A stretch of 64,000 bases of DNA from Shewanella electrica (GCF_022321485.1 NZ_JAKOGG010000005.1:1-64000), one strand, 5' to 3'. Shown: positions 1 to 8,393, counted from the first letter of the stretch. Notes: a model not told the origin generated them from the sequence alone. Made by a program: numbers and translations.

Positions 1-125
1 AAAGTCGATAAATCGTTTGTCGATATACCACTTTGAGAGTGCCCACACAGATTGCTTGATAACTTGTTAAAGAGCATTCCAACAGATAACTGCCAGAGGC
101 TGCCGCGTCTTATCGCGAGTCAGTG
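1..125 (-). ncRNA. 5' leader of an rRNA operon (runs out of window)
   Basis: Read on the minus strand this is the transcribed leader ahead of a 16S rRNA gene that must lie to the left of the window. It contains a boxA-type antitermination sequence TGCTCTTTAACA (complement of 65-76), followed by the CAATCTGTGTGGGC stretch typical of enterobacterial and Shewanella rrn leaders, where the RNase III processing stem begins. The 16S gene itself is not in view. Identification rests on recognising the leader, its order after a strong promoter, and the presence of gmhB next to it. Confidence 0.85.
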
Positions 126-132
126 GAAGCGA

Positions 133-160
133 ATTATAGGGACTGAATTAATTTGTGCAA
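133..160 (-). promoter_or_regulatory. rrn P1-type promoter
   Basis: On the minus strand: -35 TTGCAC (155-160), a 16-bp spacer and a perfect -10 TATAAT (133-138), then a sequence TCGCTTCCACTGAC resembling that after E. coli rrn P1 promoters (CCCTATAATGCGCC-CACTGAC type). The 16-bp spacer is typical of stringently controlled rRNA promoters. Only this one promoter is clear; AT-rich sequence upstream (about 165-240) could hold an UP element or Fis sites but no exact sites were identified. Confidence 0.85.
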
Positions 161-253
161 GTGCAAATAACCGATAATTTTCAACTTTCGGTACAACCGC
201 TCAGTTTTTAATCCAACCCTACCTATTTAGTCTAAAAAATCAGCTAGTCGGTA

Positions 254-811
254 CTATTTTTGCTGTTGCTTAAGATAATTTGGCACGTCGGCAATAGAAT
301 CCAACACTACCGTAGCCAGTTGTTCGCCTTCTTTATCAATGGCTTTACCTGTGCGAACTAAGATACGAGTCGCCACACCAGCGGCAATGGCGGCGCGCAT
401 ATCATCTGCTTTGTCACCCACCATGACACTCTGTGCCATGTCGATTTTGAGGAAGCGCTGTGCGCTGACCAACATGCCCGGTTTAGGTTTGCGGCAATCG
501 CAGTCTTGCTTATATTCACCCAAACCTTGTTCAGGATGATGGGGACAATAGTAGATACCATCCAAGTCGACACCTTTGTCGGCGAAGTTCCAATCCATCC
601 ATTCAGTCAGCTGTTCAAATTCATCTTCGCTATAGTAGCCGCGCGCAATTCCCGCTTGGTTGGTCACCACGACTAAGAGGTAGCCTTGCTGCTTGATTTC
701 ACTACAAGCCTCAAACACACCTTCGATATATTCGAATTCATCAATCGTATGTACATAGCCTGAGTCGACGTTGATAACACCGTCTCGATCCAAAAACACC
801 GCTTTTTTCAC
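254..811 (-). CDS. gmhB: D-glycero-beta-D-manno-heptose 1,7-bisphosphate 7-phosphatase
   Basis: HAD-family phosphatase that removes the 7-phosphate in the ADP-heptose pathway for the LPS inner core; cytoplasmic. The protein begins [13 protein letters not shown], the HAD motif I with both catalytic aspartates, has [14 protein letters not shown] (motif II), a cysteine/histidine zinc-binding loop CPHHPEQG...[10 protein letters not shown], and the VGDKADDM motif IV. I choose the GTG at 811 because GGGAG lies seven bases before it; the ATG at 841 falls inside a TATAAT that is probably the promoter -10, so it cannot be the start. This gives about 185 aa, normal for GmhB. The gene sits between the rrn promoter and the divergent KAS III gene, the arrangement usual in Shewanella. 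Confidence 0.93.
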   Translation of the reverse strand: MKKAVFLDRDGVINVDSGYVHTIDEFEYIEGVFEACSEIKQQGYLLVVVTNQAGIARGYYSEDEFEQLTEWMDWNFADKGVDLDGIYYCPHHPEQGLGEYKQDCDCRKPKPGMLVSAQRFLKIDMAQSVMVGDKADDMRAAIAAGVATRILVRTGKAIDKEGEQLATVVLDSIADVPNYLKQQQK

Positions 812-839
812 GCTGTATCTCCCAAATTTGTCTGAGCGC

Positions 840-845
840 ATTATA
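840..845 (-). promoter_or_regulatory. -10 element of gmhB promoter
   Basis: A perfect TATAAT on the minus strand ending 29 bases before the preferred GTG start of gmhB. A good -35 is not obvious (CTGCAT at 16 bp is weak). It overlaps the first in-frame ATG, which argues for the GTG start. Confidence 0.45.
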
Positions 846-1131
846 GGTAGTTAGCAATAAAATGCAGCCTCTATCCACAATAAAAGAGGTGATTTATCGC
901 AACTTTTTACCGGCTTTCATGCTGATTTAATCCGGCTATGTTTATCGAACTTTATTTATGGCAAATGACGGGTTAACCTAGGGCGCATTGAACAGATCCT
1001 CAATAACACACCATATCCTGCTTGTTCAGTTCAGAACCTAGGTTTAGCGATATACACGTGCGAGTATGTTCGATCCACATCGAATAATAGTTAGCCGCGA
1101 CGTCTAGCGTCGACAATGAGAGTATTTTTAT
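846..1131. other. Divergent intergenic region, gmhB / KAS III
   Basis: About 290 bases without a gene. It contains two CCTAGG palindromes in inverted context (AACCTAGG near 975 and CCTAGGTT near 1038) and a TTCGA-N6-TCGAA dyad near 1069-1084, which may serve control of the rightward KAS III gene. A small GACG...CGTC hairpin lies just before that gene. No regulator could be assigned. Confidence 0.3.
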
Positions 1132-2208
1132 ATGCAGTACGCCACGATTACTGGCTGGGGTAAATGTGTTCCGCCCGCTACTTTAACCAACGACGATTTA
1201 GCTACCTTTATGGAAACCTCTGACGAGTGGATTAAGCCTCGCACTGGGATTAGCCAACGTCATATTAGCCACGTTGATACCTCTGAACTTGCTTCCGTAG
1301 CAGCCAAACACGCGCTAGCAGCAGCCGGTCTTGAGGGCAGCGATATCGACATGATCATTTTGGCGACAGCGACGCCGGATACCTTGATCCCCAACATTGC
1401 ATCGACGGTACAAGCCAATATTGGTGCTAACTGCGCAGCGTTTGACATCAATGCCGCTTGTAGTGGCTTCTTGTATGCCTTGAGTTTGGCGACAGGCCAA
1501 ATCAAAAGTGGCGCGGCGCGTAAGGTGTTAGTGATCGGTGCTGAACGTTTGAGCTTTTTCATTGATTGGTCACGCCGCGATACTGCCGTGCTGTTTGGTG
1601 ACGGTGCTGGTGCGGTCGTTGTAGAGGCCACAGACAAGCAAGAAGGCGTATTAAGCTACGAGCTGAATAATGACCCTGAAGGTCGCGAAATTCTCAAAGC
1701 TAGCTTCGGCTCTGGTATGGACCGTTATTCTGCCGACTCGCTGGATTTCTTTATCCAATTTGATGGCCGTGAAATCTTTAAACGCGCTATCCAAGGTATG
1801 GCTAATCTCAGTGCCAAAGTGTTGGAAAACTGCGATATGGATAAAGACCAAGTTGACTTAGTGATCCCGCATCAAGCCAATGAGCGCATTATCGACACCT
1901 TAGTGCATAAGATGAAGATTGACCCGGCCAAAGCGTTTGTCAACATTGCCAACTACGGCAACACCTCAGCAGCAACCATTCCGATTGCGATTTGTGACGC
2001 TTTGGAAAAAGAGTTAATTAAGCCTGGCCAGAATATTTTGTCATGTGCATTTGGTGCCGGCCTGACAAGCGCGGCGATGTTGCTGAAATGGGGTGAGCGT
2101 GTCACACCGATTGCCACCTCAGATGCTGAATTGCCACCTTGTGACAAAACAGGGCTTGAGTTGATTAAACGTGCGGTTGATTACTTCTACCGCCACCAAA
2201 ATAGTTAA
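1132..2208 (+). CDS. Beta-ketoacyl-ACP synthase III (FabH-type)
   Basis: Condensing enzyme of the KAS III family, which joins an acyl-CoA starter to malonyl-ACP. The thiolase-fold catalytic triad is complete: Cys110 in NAACSGF, His247 in IPHQAN and Asn277 in NYGNTS. At 358 aa it is some 30-40 residues longer than the housekeeping FabH (about 317-320 aa); the extra part is a C-terminal tail after the GAGLTSAAMLLKWG end of the fold. A lone KAS III of this type, away from plsX-fabD-fabG, is usually a second paralogue in Shewanella, so its starter specificity (long-chain or specialised lipid) cannot be told. Upstream spacing to a GAGAG ribosome site is long. A terminator follows directly. Confidence 0.85.
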   Translation: MQYATITGWGKCVPPATLTNDDLATFMETSDEWIKPRTGISQRHISHVDTSELASVAAKHALAAAGLEGSDIDMIILATATPDTLIPNIASTVQANIGANCAAFDINAACSGFLYALSLATGQIKSGAARKVLVIGAERLSFFIDWSRRDTAVLFGDGAGAVVVEATDKQEGVLSYELNNDPEGREILKASFGSGMDRYSADSLDFFIQFDGREIFKRAIQGMANLSAKVLENCDMDKDQVDLVIPHQANERIIDTLVHKMKIDPAKAFVNIANYGNTSAATIPIAICDALEKELIKPGQNILSCAFGAGLTSAAMLLKWGERVTPIATSDAELPPCDKTGLELIKRAVDYFYRHQNS

Positions 2209-2226
2209 GTAATTTTGGTGTATCGA

Positions 2227-2252
2227 AAGCGTCCAACCTTGGGCGCTTTTTT
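2227..2252 (+). terminator. Terminator of KAS III gene
   Basis: Stem AGCGTCC / GGGCGCT around AACCTT followed by six T residues. Confidence 0.8.
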
Positions 2253-2256
2253 ATGG

Positions 2257-2940
2257 TCAAAACCAAAAGAGATAATCATCTAACGGTTGTTTTGACCAAT
2301 GGCTAAATGCCGTTTGTGCCAAAAACAGTTCACCGCAGGCGGTGGCGTCGATTAAAGCGTTGTGAGCCGCATATAGCGGTAGATGATAACGTTTACGACA
2401 AGCGTGTAACCGCAGGCTGCCCTGCTCTATCACGTGACGATCTCGCATCAGGCGCCGCTGTTCAATCTGCAAAGTATCAATGACCGGCACATGTAGCGGC
2501 CGTTGATACACTTGCTGACTTAATCTCGACAGAAACGCGATATCCAACATGCCATGATGAAAGATCATCAACTTGCCATAGGTCATCTGCAATAACCAAA
2601 TCAACATCTCTTGCTGTGTTAACGTGCTCGCTTGTAACTGCTGATCGACAATGCCATGAATGGTGGCACTCTGCCCAACGCTACCGTCAATACACACTAA
2701 GCGATGTTGCGCCTTAGCTAACAGCAAACGTCCACGCTCAATGGGAATTAAGCCCACCGAAATGATCTGATCATGCTGAGCATTTAATCCGGTCATCTCC
2801 AGATCGAGCGCGACTAAGGGCACATGTTCCAACGACGATTGCTGCAGCAATGGCTGTAATGCCGATAGATAATCAGCTAAACCGTCATCAGCGCGCCACA
2901 ACTGATACTGCAACCGCCAGCGATGCCACCGACTCGCCAT
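2257..2940 (-). CDS. DnaQ-like 3'-5' exonuclease
   Basis: 227-aa DEDDh exonuclease of the DNA polymerase III epsilon / RNase T fold. Motif Exo I is LDLEMTGL (D-x-E), Exo II lies in HHGMLDIAFL, and Exo III is HNALIDATACGEL with the HxxxxD histidine and aspartate. It lacks the beta-clamp and alpha-subunit segments of true DnaQ, so it is an accessory exonuclease. The start codon overlaps the stop codon of the upstream DUF294 gene (TAATG, shared base 2940) with GGAG at a good distance, so the two are translationally coupled. The same pair occurs beside VC_2705-type symporters in related bacteria; the substrate is unknown. Confidence 0.85.
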   Translation of the reverse strand: MASRWHRWRLQYQLWRADDGLADYLSALQPLLQQSSLEHVPLVALDLEMTGLNAQHDQIISVGLIPIERGRLLLAKAQHRLVCIDGSVGQSATIHGIVDQQLQASTLTQQEMLIWLLQMTYGKLMIFHHGMLDIAFLSRLSQQVYQRPLHVPVIDTLQIEQRRLMRDRHVIEQGSLRLHACRKRYHLPLYAAHNALIDATACGELFLAQTAFSHWSKQPLDDYLFWF

Positions 2941-4787
2941 TAAAAGCTCCGCATAAATTTGAGCCGCAATGCCGCTTGGCTATCATGTACCACTTTGAAA
3001 GCATCGCGTAGCTGGTGCCGCATTAATGATGACAAGGTTTGCGGCTTAAGAAAGTTGGTCAGAGGTTGTTGTTGCTCGAATTGCTCACCTTGGTTTGCCA
3101 GTCGCATATGCGCAATAAACTCCAACGCATCGGCAAGGTTGAGGCCATCTTTGCGACTTAACACACCTGCATCAATACAGCGTTTGATTCTTTTAGCGGT
3201 ATTCACCTCGGCAATGCCCGCAGATAACGCGTATACCCGCGCGATATCATTGATCAGCGCACTACCACGATGCTTTAAGTCGATGCCTTTTACCTCAGTA
3301 CCATCGCGCTCCAACACAAATTTGCGGAAAAAGCCGAGCGGCGGCGATTCCGTTAAGGCGTTGCCTGTGAGCGCCGCTAAAAAAATATCGTTATCTTTGG
3401 TGCGCTTAAGTACGGATTGCTGCAAACTTTCAAACAAACTGCTCGGCCCATAAACTGCCCGCATATCAAAGAAGATACTGGCGTGCATCAACGCTTTGGG
3501 ATCGGGGCTGGCCACCCAATCAAAAAACTTTTGTTGCCAGCGAGCATGCGACAGCATCCATTTAGGGTTCTGCGCCATAATCTCGCCGGGGCAGAACATA
3601 TAGCCACACTCGTTTAGGCCACTGCACACTGCCGACGCCAACGCTTGAAAGTAGTCACGAGCTGGCGCGTCAGGCTCTTCGGCCAATAACAAACCGTTAT
3701 CTTGATCGGAACACGCCACTTGGTCTTGCCGACCTTGCGAGCCAAACGCCAGCCAACAAAACGCCATCGGCGCCTCACCTAACAGCGCTTGATTTAGGGT
3801 GATCAGTTTGCGGGTCAACGCATCCGTCACGCTAGTGAGAATGCGGCCAATCTCTTCGGCACGCGCATCTGCACTGATGAGGCTTTGCAGCAATTGGGGG
3901 ATTTGGCGACTCACGGCGATAAGTTCCGGCAACTGCTGTTGCCGCTCAATTTCACGAATCAGCAGCAGTGGTTGTGACGATTGGCTTTTGATGATGTCGG
4001 TGGATGTCACCATGCCGATAGGAATGCCATTCTCCACCACGGGCAGATGGTGAATATTGTGTTCGCTCATCAGCAACATCGCCTCAAACACCAAGGCTTT
4101 GGCATCGATCGACACCGGATGCTGAGTCATCGCCAGCTTCACACTCACCTCTCCGTTGAGGCCCTCGGCCAGAACACGATTACGCAAATCGCGGTCGGTG
4201 AGAATGCCGACTAACTTGCCGCCATCCAATACTAATGCTGACGACACATGCTGGCTACGCATCAGGCTGGCGGCATACGTCACAGAATCATCAGCGGCGA
4301 CACTCAGCAAATGCGCCGAGATCAAACTGGAAATGCGATTGGTGGTCACCGCATCTCGATTCTTAAAGCGGCGTTCATGTCGTAGCCGTTTAGCATAAGC
4401 ACGGTTAAAGAAGCGGTCAAAATGCCGGTGTTGCAGACGTAACCGATCAAATTCGGCAGGTGGCAGATGATAAACTAAGCCGTCTTCAAGGATCAGCACT
4501 TGGTTACTGATGCCTTCGCCCGACAGCAAGGACGGAAAGCCAAAGTAATCGCCTTCGCCCAACCTATCGACCAGTTCACCATCTGCATCGCGCACTTCAA
4601 AAGCGCCACTACGGACGATATAAAGCATGGGATTATTTTCATCTAACGGCACGGCCACCGACGCTTTACTGTAGTAGCCGATAGACAATGCGCGGCAACA
4701 ATGCTCCAAGGTATCGATCGGCAACTCACTAAATGGCACTAATTGCTCAAGAAAACTGCGAATGGGTAACAGTTCAGATTCATCCAT
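2940..4787 (-). CDS. cNMP-binding / CBS / DUF294 nucleotidyltransferase-like protein
   Basis: Cytoplasmic signalling protein of about 615 aa. Domain order: an N-terminal cyclic-nucleotide-binding fold (roughly residues 10-125, with RSGAFEVRDADGE and LGEGDYFGFPSLL), a tandem CBS pair (about 145-270; TDRDLRNRV and TSTDIIKS), a DUF294 nucleotidyltransferase-like domain (about 320-440) with FGSQGRQDQ and the acidic SDQDNG pair, and a helical C-terminal DUF294 domain. The family resembles the GlnD-type uridylyltransferase core. I prefer the ATG of MDESELLP at 4787; the longer reading would begin with TTG. It is coupled to the exonuclease downstream and follows the symporter genes in the same direction, so it probably senses a metabolite or nucleotide linked to carboxylate uptake. 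Confidence 0.85.
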   Translation of the reverse strand: MDESELLPIRSFLEQLVPFSELPIDTLEHCCRALSIGYYSKASVAVPLDENNPMLYIVRSGAFEVRDADGELVDRLGEGDYFGFPSLLSGEGISNQVLILEDGLVYHLPPAEFDRLRLQHRHFDRFFNRAYAKRLRHERRFKNRDAVTTNRISSLISAHLLSVAADDSVTYAASLMRSQHVSSALVLDGGKLVGILTDRDLRNRVLAEGLNGEVSVKLAMTQHPVSIDAKALVFEAMLLMSEHNIHHLPVVENGIPIGMVTSTDIIKSQSSQPLLLIREIERQQQLPELIAVSRQIPQLLQSLISADARAEEIGRILTSVTDALTRKLITLNQALLGEAPMAFCWLAFGSQGRQDQVACSDQDNGLLLAEEPDAPARDYFQALASAVCSGLNECGYMFCPGEIMAQNPKWMLSHARWQQKFFDWVASPDPKALMHASIFFDMRAVYGPSSLFESLQQSVLKRTKDNDIFLAALTGNALTESPPLGFFRKFVLERDGTEVKGIDLKHRGSALINDIARVYALSAGIAEVNTAKRIKRCIDAGVLSRKDGLNLADALEFIAHMRLANQGEQFEQQQPLTNFLKPQTLSSLMRHQLRDAFKVVHDSQAALRLKFMRSF

Positions 4788-5062
4788 AGCGGCTATCGTT
4801 AGCTTTATTATCAGTCGCTTAATAATGGTCGCAGAAGCTAAAACCAACCACTTGTCTTTGGTCTAATACCTCACACATCAACCGATATATAGATCCGTTA
4901 TTTATCAATGTCAGCGTTCAAGTGTGGATGCCAGACCGACATAAGCCTATTTTTAATCGATTGTTTAATAGAAGGTTTTCTCATCGAAAAACTGCTTAGG
5001 TCTGCGGCTCATGCTTTGTGCGATTCAGCGCATGTGCAGCGCGAAATGTGCAACGCCACCTG

Positions 5063-5219
5063 GGCGGTTTATCTTTGCTGGTTGTGTTGCAGCAGGACGA
5101 GCGAGATGTAGGCAAGGCAGGTGATGTGCCGTGCGATGCTCCACCAACAGCACCTAACGCTGAATAAATTGCGCGCTGTCGCTGTCCAACGGGTTCATTT
5201 AAACCAAAGATAAACAGCC
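5063..5219. mobile_element. MITE-like element with 15-bp terminal inverted repeats
   Basis: A 157-bp non-coding segment bounded by GGCGGTTTATCTTTG (5063-5077) and CAAAGATAAACAGCC (5205-5219), which are inverted repeats matching at 14 of 15 positions. The interior has GTTGTGTTGCAGCAGGACGAGCGAG-like sequence of the sort scattered through Shewanella intergenic regions. No target duplication is obvious and there is no transposase, so it would be non-autonomous. It occupies most of the gap between the symporter gene and the DUF294 gene. ORFs inside it are not credible. Confidence 0.6.
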
Positions 5220-5236
5220 TCTCGTTCAAATAGCGA

Positions 5237-5359
5237 ATGGTTGTAGTGACAATTCACGCTGGTGCTATTTCTATCGAGCTGTTCGTTATCTTCGTAGCCG
5301 CGCTTGTGTTAGCGCAGTTTATCGCGATGGCATTAGTCATGCGTGGCTCATCGTCGTAA
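5237..5359 (+). CDS. Putative 40-aa single-span membrane protein
   Basis: An open frame from ATG 5237 to TAA 5357-5359 encodes a short protein with one strongly hydrophobic stretch (IELFVIFVAALVLAQFIAMA) followed by LVMRGSSS. The composition is that of a real transmembrane helix with a positive flank. There is no good ribosome site and the start lies 17 bases beyond the edge of the MITE-like element, so it could equally be the 3' remnant of a gene cut by that insertion. An inverted repeat ATGGGCGA/TCGCCCAT (5382-5403) follows. Not recognised. Confidence 0.35.
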   Translation: MVVVTIHAGAISIELFVIFVAALVLAQFIAMALVMRGSSS

Positions 5360-5432
5360 GAATTGCGTAGCGATTTATCTGATGGGCGATGACTGTCGCC
5401 CATTGGCACCAGTCTTATGGTCAAATTCAGGC

Positions 5433-5460
5433 AAAAAGAAAGGCGCATTCTGCGCCTTTC
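5433..5460 (-). terminator. Terminator of the symporter operon
   Basis: Perfect 10-bp stem GAAAGGCGCA / TGCGCCTTTC with a 3-base loop; the minus strand continues into TTTTT (5433-5437). It may also stop transcripts from the other side. Confidence 0.85.
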
Positions 5461-5477
5461 TTCATATTAATATCTGC

Positions 5478-7211
5478 TTAGTGACCTGACGCTTCTCCCG
5501 CACCTTTCGGGAAGCGGATAGAATCCACCATCTGCTGCACTTCCTCCGGTACATCAGCCGTCATTTTACTCACCACGACCGCCACAACGAAGTTGATAAT
5601 CATCCCCACCATACCAATACCTTCCGGTGAGATACCAAACAACCAATTATCAGGTACGTTAGCCGCAGGGTTGATGAACTTGAAGTAGATGATATACGAC
5701 GCCGTAAAGCCGAGGCCCAATACCATCCCCGCAATGGCCCCTTCCTTATTCATACGTTTAGAGAAGATGCCCATCACAATCGCCGGGAACAATGACGATG
5801 CCGCGAGACCGAAGGCAAATGCCACCACCGCCGCCACAAAGCCTGGCGGATTGATCCCGAAGTAACCCGCAATCACAATCCCCACTGCGGCTGCGGTTCG
5901 GGCGTACATCAGCTCTTTCTTGTCAGAAATATCTGGCAAGAAGTTCTTCTTCAACAAATCATGTGACACTGAGGTAGAGATAACCAGCAATAACCCTGCA
6001 GACGTCGACAATGCCGCCGCCAAGCCCCCAGCCGCGACCAACGCGATAACCCACGCTGGCAAATCGGCGATTTCAGGCGTTGCTAATACGATAATGTCAT
6101 TGTCGATTTTCATCTCGTTGGTAGAGGTGTCATCGATCTTGCCTTTACCGTAATACATCAAGCCATCACCGTTCTTGTCGTTCCATTTGATAAGGCCGGT
6201 ACGCTCCCAGTTTTTGATCCAATCTGGCGCAGTTTCATGTGCCACACCTTTACCATCTGGACCATTAATGGTCTCAATCATATTAACGCGAGAGAACACA
6301 GATACCGCTGGTACAGTAGTATACAGCACCGCGATGAATACCAACGCCCAACCAGCACTGGTACGGGCATCTTTTACGCGTGGCACCGTAAAGAAGCGTA
6401 CGATGACGTGAGGTAAACCAGCAGTGCCGACCATCAATGCAGCAGTAATGGCGAACACATCGATGGTACTCTTACTGCCTTCTGTGTATTCATTAAACCC
6501 GAGCTGAGTCTGCAACCCATCGAGCTTTTCAAGCAGATAGACCCCCGTATCATTACCTGCCGCATCAACCACCGTTGAACCGAAACCAATCTGAGGGATC
6601 ACGTGGCCAGTCATCATCACAGAGATAAAGATTGCTGGCACCATAAAGGCGAAGATCAGTACACAGTATTGCGCTACTTGGGTATAGGTGATGCCTTTCA
6701 TGCCACCAAGTACCGCGTAGAAGAACACCACCGCCATACCGATATACACCCCCGTATCCACTTCAACTTCGAGGAAGCGAGAGAACACCACGCCGACACC
6801 GCGCATCTGCCCTGCGATGTAGGTAAAGCAGATAAAGATGGCACACACCACCGCAACCACTCGGGCGGTTTGCGAGTAGTAACGCTCACCAATGAAATCG
6901 GGCACAGTGAACTTACCAAATTTACGCAAGTAAGGAGCCATACAGAGCGCCAACAGCACATAACCGCCGGTCCAGCCCATCAAGTACACGCTACCATCGT
7001 AACCAACGAATGATATGATCCCCGCCATCGAGATAAACGAAGCAGCAGACATCCAGTCAGCAGCAGTCGCCATACCATTCATTACTGGTGGCACACCACC
7101 GCCAGCGACGTAGAAATCTTTAGTCGAGCCGGCACGAGACCAGATCGCAATACCGATGTAGAGCGCAAATGACAGCCCTACGATCAGAAAGGTTAATGCT
7201 TGAACGCTCAT
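5478..7211 (-). CDS. Sodium:solute symporter, large subunit (VC_2705-like)
   Basis: 577-aa inner-membrane symporter of the SSS family (relatives of acetate permease ActP). About thirteen hydrophobic spans are visible; the N-terminus has the SSS-type WSRAGSTKDFYVAGGGVPP segment and TAADWMSAASFISMAGIISF, and the core has GGLAAALSTSAGLLLVISTSVSHDLLKK. A hydrophilic insertion of about 60 residues with KNGDGLMYYGKG, between two membrane segments, is characteristic of the VC_2705 subfamily rather than ActP itself. It is encoded 12 bases after a small subunit, as in that subfamily. Likely substrates are acetate or other short carboxylates; the sequence does not settle this. Confidence 0.88.
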   Translation of the reverse strand: MSVQALTFLIVGLSFALYIGIAIWSRAGSTKDFYVAGGGVPPVMNGMATAADWMSAASFISMAGIISFVGYDGSVYLMGWTGGYVLLALCMAPYLRKFGKFTVPDFIGERYYSQTARVVAVVCAIFICFTYIAGQMRGVGVVFSRFLEVEVDTGVYIGMAVVFFYAVLGGMKGITYTQVAQYCVLIFAFMVPAIFISVMMTGHVIPQIGFGSTVVDAAGNDTGVYLLEKLDGLQTQLGFNEYTEGSKSTIDVFAITAALMVGTAGLPHVIVRFFTVPRVKDARTSAGWALVFIAVLYTTVPAVSVFSRVNMIETINGPDGKGVAHETAPDWIKNWERTGLIKWNDKNGDGLMYYGKGKIDDTSTNEMKIDNDIIVLATPEIADLPAWVIALVAAGGLAAALSTSAGLLLVISTSVSHDLLKKNFLPDISDKKELMYARTAAAVGIVIAGYFGINPPGFVAAVVAFAFGLAASSLFPAIVMGIFSKRMNKEGAIAGMVLGLGFTASYIIYFKFINPAANVPDNWLFGISPEGIGMVGMIINFVVAVVVSKMTADVPEEVQQMVDSIRFPKGAGEASGH

Positions 7212-7223
7212 GTCGATGTCCCC

Positions 7224-7490
7224 TTAGTCTTCGTGTACGTTATATTTTTTATCTAAGGCGTTCGCTTTGTATGCGTAGATAAAAATCAGCGCAACGAACA
7301 CATAAATGGAACCTTGTTGAGCAAACCAAAAGCCCAATTTAAACCCCATGAAATGTATTCCGTTTAAAGCGTCGGCAAACACGATGCCGCAGCCATAGGA
7401 CACGGCGAACCAGACTGCCAAAAGTCCTAACACTAGACGCAGGTTTTCGCGCCAGTAACTCAGTGCCTTCTCGTTGCTATCAAAGCCCAT
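7224..7490 (-). CDS. Sodium:solute symporter small subunit (DUF4212)
   Basis: 88-aa membrane protein with two transmembrane helices (around residues 18-40 and 50-72) and the family signature YWRENLRLVLGLLAVWF near the N-terminus, then GFWFAQQGSIYVFV. This family always accompanies VC_2705-type large subunits and is thought to form part of the transporter. It is the first gene of the operon; the ATG at 7490 is preceded by AAGGGGAAGTCGCA, a plausible ribosome site. Confidence 0.88.
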   Translation of the reverse strand: MGFDSNEKALSYWRENLRLVLGLLAVWFAVSYGCGIVFADALNGIHFMGFKLGFWFAQQGSIYVFVALIFIYAYKANALDKKYNVHED

Positions 7491-7710
7491 TGCGACTTCC
7501 CCTTTTTACAATTAAGTCACATTTAATCTAGCAATAGCGATGTGGGTCACAATCGCGACCTTAGTCTATGGAAAAGTTAACGTAAACGTAATCATTAGCG
7601 ATTTATCATATTAATTAGTCAGTTAACGTATAAGTAATACAATAGGATTTAAAAAGGCGTTTGGCGGAAATTAGACCAATGTCGATAGGAATACGTTGAA
7701 AAAGATAAAA
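7491..7710. other. Upstream region of symporter operon
   Basis: AT-rich promoter region of the leftward symporter operon. A TGTGA half-site with a poor second half (complement of about 7534-7555) could bind CRP weakly. No convincing -35/-10 pair was chosen. Confidence 0.25.
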
Positions 7711-7733
7711 AAAGCCGGCGAATACACCGGCTT
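7709..7733 (-). terminator. Terminator of dsbA
   Basis: Stem AAGCCGG (7712-7718) / CCGGCTT (7727-7733); on the minus strand followed by a run of T residues (complement of AAAAAAA). Confidence 0.85.
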
Positions 7734-7751
7734 GACGCTGCAATTTATCAG

Positions 7752-8393
7752 TTAAGGTAATTCTGTTAGATAAACGATGAACTTTGCTAAACCTTGGGCA
7801 TCTTTCGGTTTATTCACAATAAGATACTTACCGTTGACTAACAAAGATGGTACTCCACTGATGCCGGATAATTGCGTTTGTGAATCATAATTTGATAAGG
7901 CGAGTTTGAGATCAGCGGATGACAGCACTTTTTCTACATCATCGCGCGCGACGCCCTGTTGTTCAAAAAAACTGAGCAAGTCTTCATCACGTTGAAACGG
8001 CAGATGCTGTTCATGAATACGACTGAAGATCTCACGATGAACCTGATTAACCACCTTAAATGTCTTGGCGATGTAATACGCTTTTTGGCTCATGATCCAG
8101 TCTTTACGACCAGCCCCTACTGGCGTGCGCTCAAACGCGACTTTGCCTTTCAGTAACTCAGCCGTTGCATTCATTTGCGGATCTTGATTGTAACAGTGTG
8201 GGCAGTTGTAGGAGAAAAACTCGCGCACTACCGGACCTTCCACCTCAGGAAAACCGCTCACTTCTTGATAGTCTATGCCAGCTTGATACTCACCCGCTTG
8301 CGATTGGCTAAACGCAGCAGCTTGTACTTGGGTGAATGCGGCACTGAGCAGCAGTAGCGACAGAGTGGTGGTGATAAATCGTTTCAACAACAT
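7752..8393 (-). CDS. dsbA: Thiol:disulfide interchange protein DsbA
   Basis: 213-aa periplasmic oxidase that introduces disulfides into exported proteins and is re-oxidised by DsbB. A signal peptide covers about residues 1-26 (LLLLSAAFTQVQAA). The thioredoxin-fold active site is CPHC (Cys64 and Cys67) in FFSYNCPHCYNQ, and the cis-proline loop is SGVPSLLVNG. The length and CPHC dipeptide match gammaproteobacterial DsbA. It is a single-gene unit with its own terminator. Confidence 0.93.
   Translation of the reverse strand: MLLKRFITTTLSLLLLSAAFTQVQAAAFSQSQAGEYQAGIDYQEVSGFPEVEGPVVREFFSYNCPHCYNQDPQMNATAELLKGKVAFERTPVGAGRKDWIMSQKAYYIAKTFKVVNQVHREIFSRIHEQHLPFQRDEDLLSFFEQQGVARDDVEKVLSSADLKLALSNYDSQTQLSGISGVPSLLVNGKYLIVNKPKDAQGLAKFIVYLTELP

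Noticed and set aside
4996-5229. Open frame of 77 codons on the minus strand
   Set aside because: It lies almost wholly inside the MITE-like element, has no ribosome site and low-quality composition.
7534-7555. CRP site upstream of symporter operon
   Set aside because: One good half (TGTGA) but the second half has only two of five matches.
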